11,755 bases of DNA from Candidatus Zixiibacteriota bacterium (GTDB lineage Bacteria > SM23-81 > DAOVCL01), in contig DAOVCL010000046.1 of NCBI GenBank assembly GCA_030670005.1, forward strand, positions 1 to 11,755, written 5' to 3'. The notes beneath the pieces are model-generated. The model was not told the origin of the DNA. It saw only the letters and a list, made by a program, of their open reading frames with translations, and made no database searches. Made by a program: the position numbers and the translations under genes. Below are positions 7,170-11,755 of this stretch, piece after piece. The number at the start of each line of letters is the position of its first letter. Position 1 is the stretch's first letter.

Positions 7170-7204
7170 GCAAAATGAAAAATTTAGAATTAAGAATGAA
7201 AAAA
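7170..7204. repeat. A-rich degenerate repeat with 7-bp period
   Basis: Five units in exact 7-nt phase: GCAAAAT, GAAAAAT, TTAGAAT, TAAGAAT, GAAAAAA. The TTAGAAT/TAAGAAT units are close to the reverse complement of the TTCTTAA-type units at 9586-9620, so both belong to one repeat type. Confidence 0.55.
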
Positions 7205-7449
7205 CATAAAGGTGTGGGGCCTGGCCCTAACTCATTGTTCACCTTTTTCTTCCTACCTCAAAAGCTTGACACAAATTTTAAGATCTTGCCGTATGAAGGA
7301 GGCTAGTCAGGAAGATGAGGGTCAGGTCCTCAAAATTCATTCTATCGCTCCGCCCAAATCCCGACAGCTTGGGACTTCGCCTACTCCGTGCCTCAGTGGC
7401 TGAAATCGAGGGCCGCAATTTTATCACTACAAATTAGGAGGGTAATTCT

Positions 7450-8250
7450 GTGAAAAAGGGTGATATCCAAAACCAATGGGACAAAGCTACAGAAGGGTGG
7501 GTTTTTTTTGTGCGCACTGGTAAGGATTATTACCGAGATGAAATGAACAACCCAGCGATGTTTGAGCTATTGGGGAATATTCGTGGAAAGAGAGTCTTAG
7601 ATTTGGCGTGTGGGGAAGGATACAACTGTAGAATTATGGCAAGGAAAGGGGCGAAAGTTAGCGGCGTAGATTTCTCAAAAAAGATGATTGAATTTGCGGT
7701 CCAGCAGGAGAAAAAAGAGAAACTCGGAATTGATTACTATGTTTTGGATGCTGGCAATTTGCATATATTCAAAAACAACACATTCGATATCGTAGCAGGT
7801 TTTATGGCGCTTCAGGATATCGAAAATTATCAAGATGCTGCTAAAGAAGCTTGTAGAGTCTTGAGAAAACGTGGACGCCTTGTTTTTGTAATACCACATC
7901 CATGTTTTGAAACAAGGCTAATAGATGACAAAATTATTGGTGGGTGGGAGTACAAGAAAAGGACTATGGATAAGTCAACCGAGAACGCGCTGCATTATAA
8001 AGTAGATAGATATTTTGACACTCAGGTGGATATTATACCATGGGAAATGGAACGTCTAACACAACATTTTAAAACTACAGCATTTCACAGGACCTTATCA
8101 AACTATGCAGATGCTCTTCACAATGCGGGACTATTGATTTCAAGATTGAGGGAGCCAAAACCCACAAAAAGAGGGCTTGCGAAATATCCTATGTTGAAAC
8201 TACACTTAAGGATTCCTCACTCCCTTGTTATTGAAGCAGTGAAATGCTGA
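7450..8250 (+). CDS. Class I SAM-dependent methyltransferase (type 11 fold)
   Basis: This predicted cytosolic enzyme transfers a methyl group from S-adenosylmethionine to an unknown, probably small-molecule, acceptor. It has 266 residues. Motif I is VLDLACGEGYN (49-59), the acidic ribose-binding position is in GVDFS (72-76), the next acidic site is LDAG (99-102), and FDIVAGFMALQDIENY (112-127) and LRKRGRLVFVIPHP (138-151) follow. The C-terminal part HRTLSNYADALHNAGL with LREPKP and a closing IPHSLVIEAVK is typical of the broad 'Methyltransf_11' group. The start is GTG at 7450 with AGGAGGG 7 nt upstream. Codons are markedly A/T-richer than in pcrA, rarA or secA, suggesting horizontal acquisition. 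It is probably co-transcribed with the metallopeptidase that follows. The substrate cannot be read from the sequence. Confidence 0.88.
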   Translation: MKKGDIQNQWDKATEGWVFFVRTGKDYYRDEMNNPAMFELLGNIRGKRVLDLACGEGYNCRIMARKGAKVSGVDFSKKMIEFAVQQEKKEKLGIDYYVLDAGNLHIFKNNTFDIVAGFMALQDIENYQDAAKEACRVLRKRGRLVFVIPHPCFETRLIDDKIIGGWEYKKRTMDKSTENALHYKVDRYFDTQVDIIPWEMERLTQHFKTTAFHRTLSNYADALHNAGLLISRLREPKPTKRGLAKYPMLKLHLRIPHSLVIEAVKC

Positions 8251-8306
8251 GACTCCCTTTTTCAAAATATAGAGCCTCACTTAAGCTATCTCGCAAAGGT
8301 TGCAGA

Positions 8307-8978
8307 ATGAAAAAGTTGAAAATGATTGAAGAAAGTATTTATAGAATCCCTCTTGTTTTACCAGAATCGCTTGAGCCACAAAGGGATGGGTTGGAAGAAA
8401 TATTAGTGGCAGCTCAAAAGCGCTTACGGAATTTTGCCATACAAAATGGCTGGAGTGATCTTGTGAAGGAGAGTTTCGCTGACAGGGCTGAAATCTACGA
8501 CGAGCAAAATAAATTCATTCAGGCAGTTATTAAAATTACCGGTGATGATCCATCAACTAAATTTCCTAAGGCATTCTCTGCTTGTCTGGAAAAGAGGATA
8601 TTTATGTCCGTATCACCTGAGCTGTATAGCCGAATTTATCCAGAAGGTATAGAGAACAAATCCTTTGAAAAACTGATCACCCATGAAATGGCTCATAGGC
8701 TTCATGTAAGAATTCTTAATGGCAATGAAAACGCTATGGGACCTCTTTGGTTTTTTGAAGGTTTTGCGATATATGCGGCAGATCAGTTTGGAAATTATAC
8801 CCTGGAGCCTGCTGAAATTCGGCAAATCGTAAGAAACACAAAGAGAGGGAGCTATAAAAAATATGGTGCAGTTTTTCGCTATTTTTTGAAGCGGGTTTCC
8901 ATTCACGAATTGATAGAACACGCTGGACAGGAGGATTTTCTGAAGTGGTTGCGGCAAATTGAGCATAAGGGAAAATGA
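8307..8978 (+). CDS. Gluzincin-type zinc metallopeptidase (peptidase MA-like)
   Basis: From the ATG at 8307 the protein has 223 residues. HEMAH (126-130) is the HExxH zinc site with catalytic glutamate, and WFFEGFAIYAADQ about 20 residues later supplies the third zinc ligand (Glu151) in the gluzincin 'EG.A.Y' pattern of M1/MA-clan enzymes. There is no signal peptide or membrane segment, so it is probably cytosolic. The N-terminal 110 residues are unrecognised; the C-terminal part is helical and basic. An in-frame ATG at 8244 overlaps the methyltransferase stop by 7 nt and would add 21 residues. I prefer 8307 because the following sequence MKKLKMIEE looks like a natural N-terminus and AAAGG lies 7 nt before it, but 8244 cannot be excluded. 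It shares the AT-rich base use and orientation of the methyltransferase. The substrate is unknown. Confidence 0.8.
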   Translation: MKKLKMIEESIYRIPLVLPESLEPQRDGLEEILVAAQKRLRNFAIQNGWSDLVKESFADRAEIYDEQNKFIQAVIKITGDDPSTKFPKAFSACLEKRIFMSVSPELYSRIYPEGIENKSFEKLITHEMAHRLHVRILNGNENAMGPLWFFEGFAIYAADQFGNYTLEPAEIRQIVRNTKRGSYKKYGAVFRYFLKRVSIHELIEHAGQEDFLKWLRQIEHKGK

Positions 8979-9029
8979 GAGATTTATGTGTGCAAGCAGG
9001 GTTAAAAAGGATAAGGAGATTCTTGGGAA

Positions 9030-9428
9030 TCAGTCTATGTGATAACTGGTATGAACAGCATTCTTTTGGATGAACCTCTCCAATCTCCTCTTAAGCCACC
9101 TCTTTATAGGCAATCTGGTAAAAGGAATCAAGAAAACGAACCCTAATAGGTCAGTGAGCAGGCCTGGGGTTAAGAGGAGAAGACCACCGGAGAGGACAAA
9201 GGCCCCATCCAGTAGCCCCTCTGTGGGGATGTTCCCCTGGGAGAGCTGGTCCTTTATCCTCTTGATAACTCCAACACCCTGGCTCTTGGCCAAGGCCGCT
9301 CCCAAGAGGGCGGTGACGACCACCAGGGATATGGTTGGCCCTACGCCAATCCAGCGTCCAAGCTTTAGAAGAAGAGCCAGTTCCAGAAGGGGGATGAGAG
9401 TAAAGGCCAAGAGGATCTTCCAAAACAT
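9030..9428 (-). CDS. fxsA: FxsA family membrane protein
   Basis: FxsA is a small inner-membrane protein; in E. coli its overproduction relieves phage T7 exclusion by the F-plasmid PifA protein, and its own job is unclear. The 132 residues hold hydrophobic segments at about 3-22, 28-47 and 71-103, the family signature LLDGAFVLSGGLLLLTPG with LLTDLLG (about 72-96), and a basic tail RLPIKRWLKRRLER (105-118). Length and order match the family. The start ATG at 9428 has no Shine-Dalgarno; the promoter at 9435-9462 would put the transcript start at or beside the ATG. It is convergent with the metallopeptidase gene (51 nt between stops) and no clear terminator is seen there. Confidence 0.93.
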   Translation of the reverse strand: MFWKILLAFTLIPLLELALLLKLGRWIGVGPTISLVVVTALLGAALAKSQGVGVIKRIKDQLSQGNIPTEGLLDGAFVLSGGLLLLTPGLLTDLLGFVFLIPFTRLPIKRWLKRRLERFIQKNAVHTSYHID

Positions 9429-9434
9429 AGTGCA

Positions 9435-9462
9435 AATATAGGAAGAAAATGGCAGATGGCAA
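9435..9462 (-). promoter_or_regulatory. Promoter of fxsA predicting a leaderless mRNA
   Basis: On the minus strand, TTGCCA (9462-9457), a 16-nt spacer and TATATT (9440-9435); each hexamer has one mismatch to consensus. Only 6 nt separate the -10 from the ATG at 9428, so transcription is predicted to start on or next to the A of the start codon. The lack of a Shine-Dalgarno fits this. Confidence 0.5.
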
Positions 9463-9527
9463 GGAAGAAATTGAGTTCGAGGTTGGAGCCACCAAACATT
9501 TCATCACGGATAAGCACGGACTAAAAC

Positions 9528-9576
9528 AGGGATCAGTAATCAGTTTACAGGGATCGGGGATCAGAGATAACCAGCA
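9528..9576. repeat. Degenerate 7-bp-period repeat, GGGATC type
   Basis: Seven units in phase: AGGGATC, AGTAATC, AGTTTAC, AGGGATC, GGGGATC, AGAGATA, ACCAGCA. Read on the minus strand it matches the unit style of 3382-3465 (GATCCCT, GTAAACT). Confidence 0.65.
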
Positions 9577-9585
9577 GAAACCTCA

Positions 9586-9620
9586 TTTTTAACTCTTAAT
9601 TCTCAATTCTTAATTGCTTT
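9586..9620. repeat. Degenerate 7-bp-period repeat, TTCTTAA type
   Basis: Five units in phase: TTTTTAA, CTCTTAA, TTCTCAA, TTCTTAA, TTGCTTT. It lies 9 nt after the GGGATC-type repeat and resembles the reverse complement of the repeat at 7170-7204. Confidence 0.6.
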
Positions 9621-9790
9621 TCTCCGTGAGGTTCCGTGGGGATCTGTTACTAATAGGATAAATTGGAGAAGACTTGAAAAGGTTATACCAGCTTAGCCCG
9701 GAGTTGTTGAAGGAGTTGATATAGAAACTGAAAATCAAACCTAAGGGGTAGAGGAGAAGAGACGGCTCTCCTTACAAAGATTGGCGCTCC

Positions 9791-9815
9791 GCAATCCTGC
9801 GCTCACTCGGATTGC
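9791..9815. repeat. Hairpin with GCAATCC/GGATTGC arms
   Basis: GCAATCC (9791-9797), an 11-nt loop and GGATTGC (9809-9815). Arms and flanks recall the outer part of GTCATTGCGAGG...GCAATC-type dispersed elements, of which another example lies at 3094-3130. Confidence 0.5.
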
Positions 9816-9824
9816 TCCACTGTC

Positions 9825-9870
9825 ATGATTGAAGTCCCGCACTTATGCATAAATGCGGGACTTCAATCAT
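9825..9870. repeat. 46-bp near-perfect palindrome
   Basis: The arm ATGATTGAAGTCCCGCA (9825-9841) is exactly complementary to TGCGGGACTTCAATCAT (9854-9870). Inside, after one C/A mismatch, TTATGCATAA is itself palindromic, so only one of 23 base pairs fails. It could extrude as a cruciform or bind a symmetric protein dimer; without a T-tract it is not a standard terminator. Confidence 0.8.
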
Positions 9871-9876
9871 CCCCCA

Positions 9877-9907
9877 CATTTCGGAATTTCTTAGAAATTC
9901 CGAAATG
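9877..9907. repeat. Perfect 14-bp inverted repeat, 3-nt loop
   Basis: CATTTCGGAATTTC (9877-9890), loop TTA, GAAATTCCGAAATG (9894-9907). It begins 6 nt after the 46-bp palindrome, and the two form a tandem stem-loop pair with unrelated sequences. Confidence 0.8.
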
Positions 9908-10007
9908 CCAAAGATAGGCCAGATGCTGGTCACCCATTTAGGACTTGACCTCCTTAACCCTTCGGAGGGGCTCAAATTCGACCATGCCAGCCAAAACTCG
10001 AAAATGG

Positions 10008-10036
10008 TTGCCGAAACCAACCTCCTGGATTATATT
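10008..10036 (+). promoter_or_regulatory. rarA: Promoter of rarA
   Basis: TTGCCG (10008-10013), a 17-nt spacer and TATATT (10031-10036). Spacing is optimal and the -10 is one base from consensus. Transcription would start near 10043, leaving a leader of about 44 nt that contains the Shine-Dalgarno region AGGTGGAAAGG before the ATG at 10087. Confidence 0.6.
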
Positions 10037-10086
10037 ACCAGAGATAGGGAGATTCTGAGGGTCAAGGTAATCAGGTGGAAAGGTAG

Positions 10087-11454
10087 ATGGAGGAGATAGA
10101 TCTCTTCGGAAAAAAGGAAGAGGAGGGGCCCGCCCCCTTAGCCGAGAGGATGAGGCCACAGAGCTTAGATGAGTTCGTGGGGCAAGAACACCTCCTACGA
10201 AAGGGAAAACCGCTAAGGGAGGCAATCGAATCCGGAAAGATGGGATCGGTGATCTTCTGGGGGCCACCGGGAAGCGGGAAGACCACCCTGGCCCGGCTAA
10301 TAGCCAAATACACCAACTCCTACTTCATCTCCTTCAGTGCGGTTCTCTCCGGGGTAAAGGAGATAAGAGAGGTTATCAAGGTCTCCCAATATCAGTGGAG
10401 GACCCACCAGAGGGAGACAATCCTATTTGTGGATGAGATCCACCGTTTCAACAAGGCCCAGCAGGATGCTTTCCTCCCCTATGTGGAAAAAGGGATCATC
10501 ACACTCATCGGGGCCACCACCGAAAACCCCTCCTTTGAGGTTATCTCCGCCCTTCTCTCCCGCTGCCAGGTATACACCCTCAATTCCTTATCCCCGGAGG
10601 AGATCTTAGTTATCTTGAGGAGAGCCCTTGGGGACAAAAAAAGGGGATTGGGTGGATACACTGCCCAGGTAGAGAATGAGGTCCTAGAGTATTTAGCTCA
10701 GATGGCCAATGGCGATGCCAGGGTTGCCCTCACCGGAATAGAGTTTGCCACAATGACAGCCCCCCCCAACAAGGATGGCCAAAAAAGGGTTACCCTCAAG
10801 CTAATCCAGGAAACCCTGCAGAAAAAAGTTCTCCTCTATGATAAATCCGGTGAAGAGCACTACAACCTGATCAGTGCTCTCCACAAAAGCCTGCGAGGCT
10901 CAGATCCCGATGCCGCCCTCTACTGGTTGACCAGGATGTTAGAGTCCGGTGAAGATCCCCTCTATATCGCCCGGAGGATGGTCAGGTTCGCCTCTGAGGA
11001 TGTGGGAAATGCCGACCCCAGGGCACTCCAAGTTGCTTTGGCGGCCAAGGACGCCTACCACTTTCTCGGTTCCCCTGAGGGGGAGCTGGCCCTGGCCCAG
11101 GCGGCAGTCTATTTGGCCACCACCCCAAAATCCAACGCCGTGGATAGGGCCTTTGTCGCGGTCAAGGAGGATGTGCAGAGGACTCAGGCTATGCCCGTTC
11201 CTCTCCATATAAGGAATGCCCCCACAAACTTAATGAAAAAGCTGGGCTATGGGAAGGGTTACAAGTTCCCCCATAACTTCTCTGAGCACTTCGTAGCCCA
11301 GGATTATCTCCCGGAGAACCTAAAGGGGAAAAGGTATTACAATCCAACTGGTTCTGGCTTTGAGAAAGAAATTAAGAGAAGAATGGAATATTGGAGGAGA
11401 TTGAGGAAGGGGGAAAAGGTAAATCCCTCCAAGAAGCCAGATTCTCCTAACTGA
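10087..11454 (+). CDS. rarA: RarA/MgsA, replication-associated AAA+ recombination factor
   Basis: RarA is the bacterial relative of yeast Mgs1/WRNIP1, a tetrameric AAA+ ATPase that acts at stalled forks and DNA ends together with SSB. The 455 residues are standard. PLAERMRPQSLDEFVGQEHL (17-36) is the family N-terminus, Walker A is GPPGSGKTT (59-67), Walker B LFVDEIHRFNK (113-123), sensor 1 GATTENPSF (142-150), the arginine-finger region ALLSRC (155-160, Arg159) and sensor 2 GDARVAL (209-215). The C-terminal tetramerisation domain runs from about 255 (SGEEHYNLISALHKSLRGSD, then YIARRMVRFASEDVG) to KGYKFPHNF and YYNPTGSGFEKEIKRRM. The ATG at 10087 is preceded by AAAGG and AGGTGG. It has its own promoter at 10008-10036. 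ruvX follows 120 nt later on the same strand, so the two repair genes may be co-transcribed. No anomalies. Confidence 0.97.
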   Translation: MEEIDLFGKKEEEGPAPLAERMRPQSLDEFVGQEHLLRKGKPLREAIESGKMGSVIFWGPPGSGKTTLARLIAKYTNSYFISFSAVLSGVKEIREVIKVSQYQWRTHQRETILFVDEIHRFNKAQQDAFLPYVEKGIITLIGATTENPSFEVISALLSRCQVYTLNSLSPEEILVILRRALGDKKRGLGGYTAQVENEVLEYLAQMANGDARVALTGIEFATMTAPPNKDGQKRVTLKLIQETLQKKVLLYDKSGEEHYNLISALHKSLRGSDPDAALYWLTRMLESGEDPLYIARRMVRFASEDVGNADPRALQVALAAKDAYHFLGSPEGELALAQAAVYLATTPKSNAVDRAFVAVKEDVQRTQAMPVPLHIRNAPTNLMKKLGYGKGYKFPHNFSEHFVAQDYLPENLKGKRYYNPTGSGFEKEIKRRMEYWRRLRKGEKVNPSKKPDSPN

Positions 11455-11458
11455 TGCG

Positions 11459-11517
11459 ATGGCGGAAAGGGTTTCTACCCCCTCAGACAAAGAGTAAAAA
11501 CCCATAAAATCTGCCAT
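11459..11517 (+). other. Long imperfect stem-loop between rarA and ruvX
   Basis: ATGGCGGA (11459-11466) pairs with TCTGCCAT (11510-11517, one G-T pair), and GGGTTT (11469-11474) pairs with AAACCC (11498-11503), separated by an internal loop. No T-run follows, so it is not a standard terminator. It could attenuate or stabilise the transcript; the function is a guess. Confidence 0.35.
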
Positions 11518-11574
11518 AAAGATGTTGATCCCTCAATCGTGGAGCATTATCTTTTACCAGAAAGGGGCTAAGAG

Positions 11575-11755
11575 ATTAAAGAAAAAAAGAGGATATTGGC
11601 TGTAGACTTCGGGGAAAAGAGGGTCGGCCTTGCCTTAAGCGATCCTTTGGGCCTTACCGCCCAAGGGATGGAGACCTTGGAACCCAGGGATGAAGAGGAA
11701 CTCCTGGTGAAGGTAGAGGAGATGGTGGCTGAGAAGGGGATAAGAAAGATAGTAG
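11575..11755 (+). CDS. ruvX: RuvX/YqgF RNase H-fold nuclease, 5' part only
   Basis: The visible frame reads KEKKRILAVDFGEKRVGLAL, then SDPLGLTAQGMETLEPRDEE and on to GIRKIV at the window edge. RILAVDFGEKRVGLALSDP is the signature first strand and catalytic aspartate of the RuvX/YqgF family, a putative Holliday-junction resolvase also implicated in 16S rRNA maturation. About 60 of the usual 140 or so residues are present. There is no ATG or GTG in frame after the TAA at 11569. ATT at 11575 is the best start by Shine-Dalgarno (AAAGGGG ending 7 nt upstream) and by N-terminal length; TTG at 11596 is the conventional alternative but would cut the first beta strand and has AGAGG only 3 nt away. It lies 120 nt after rarA, on the same strand. 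Confidence 0.85.
   Translation, partial: MKEKKRILAVDFGEKRVGLALSDPLGLTAQGMETLEPRDEEELLVKVEEMVAEKGIRKIV

Larger units (their letters stand above)
7104..7449. other. Intergenic region between helicase and methyltransferase
   Basis: No convincing gene lies in these 346 nt. It holds two copies of GCGAAGCTTC (7111-7120, 7156-7165), the phased A-rich repeat (7170-7204), a small GGGCC-T-GGCCC palindrome near 7216-7228, and a strong Shine-Dalgarno AGGAGG at 7436-7442 serving the next gene. A TTGACA at 7267-7272 lacks a properly placed -10. No clear helicase terminator is visible. Confidence 0.5.
9441..10007. other. Long non-coding interval between fxsA and rarA
   Basis: No convincing gene is present. 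Contents in order are the fxsA promoter, two phased 7-bp repeats (9528-9576, 9586-9620), a stretch with short degenerate reading frames (about 9655-9760), and three successive hairpins (9791-9815, 9825-9870, 9877-9907). The flanking genes diverge from here, so none of the hairpins terminates either of them. An open frame from 9905 to 10099 is discussed separately. Confidence 0.55.

Noticed and set aside
7267..7293. TTGACA at 7267 as a promoter for the methyltransferase operon
   Set aside because: The only -10-like hexamer (TATGAA at 7293) is 20 nt away; no acceptable -10 lies at 16-18 nt.
7675..7899. Minus-strand open frames inside the methyltransferase and peptidase genes (also 8613-8966)
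   Set aside because: They are antisense to genes with clear catalytic motifs and encode no recognisable features.
9070..9507. Frames overlapping fxsA on either strand
   Set aside because: The FxsA frame has the family signature and membrane segments; the overlapping frames have none.
9664..9732. Short frame reading GEDLKRLYQLSPELLKELI before a stop
   Set aside because: It looks protein-like but is only about 20 codons, has stops on both sides and no ribosome-binding site. At most it is a gene scrap.
1..11755. tRNA, rRNA, insertion sequence or phage attachment site
   Set aside because: I looked for cloverleaf-like TTCGA/GGTTCGAATC arms, rRNA landmarks, transposase motifs and long terminal inverted repeats with target duplications and saw none.

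Overview
The window reads as a piece of a bacterial chromosome of roughly average GC content, most likely from a lineage of or near the FCB superphylum (Bacteroidetes/Chlorobi/Fibrobacteres and allied candidate phyla). Two independent observations suggest this. SecA has the long insertion in the preprotein cross-linking domain that I know from Bacteroidetes-type SecA. A decayed fragment at 3514-3705 is clearly a C-terminal sorting domain of the type IX secretion kind (core VRLEVY...GIYFYRLKAGDF...KLVLIR). No species can be named from the sequence.

Layout. 1-2977 (minus): secA, nearly complete, its last codons outside the window. 2978-3513: a gene-free mosaic of hairpins, a dispersed TCATTGCGAGG-type element and a degenerate 7-bp-period repeat. 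3514-3705 (minus): the sorting-domain relic. 3806-4729 (minus): two small lipoprotein genes 15 bp apart, behind a good sigma70-type promoter at 4800-4828. 4965-7103 (plus): a complete PcrA/UvrD helicase, divergent from the lipoproteins. 7104-7449: intergenic, with another 7-bp-period repeat. 7450-8978 (plus): a visibly AT-richer pair, a SAM methyltransferase and a small gluzincin metallopeptidase, the most accessory-looking part of the window. 9030-9428 (minus): FxsA, convergent with that pair. 9429-10086: a long non-coding stretch with two 7-bp-period repeats, three consecutive hairpins (one a 46-bp near-perfect palindrome) and the rarA promoter. 10087-11454 (plus): RarA. 11575-11755 (plus): the 5' end of a RuvX/YqgF gene, apparently initiated at ATT.

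How the genes work together. PcrA/UvrD, RarA and RuvX all belong to replication-fork repair and recombination; rarA and ruvX are adjacent and co-oriented, but uvrD is separated from them. SecA drives export through SecYEG, on which the two lipoproteins, and any sorting-domain cargo, would depend. The methyltransferase/peptidase pair has no evident link to its neighbours and was probably acquired separately.

The points most worth a second look are the four-cysteine insertion in the SecA motor, the ATT start of ruvX, the phased 7-bp repeats in three separate intergenic regions, the hairpin cluster upstream of rarA, the near-leaderless promoters of fxsA and secA, and the AT-rich methyltransferase/gluzincin pair. 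I do not see a clear new defence or mobile system; nothing resembles a CRISPR array, an insertion sequence, a tRNA or an rRNA.
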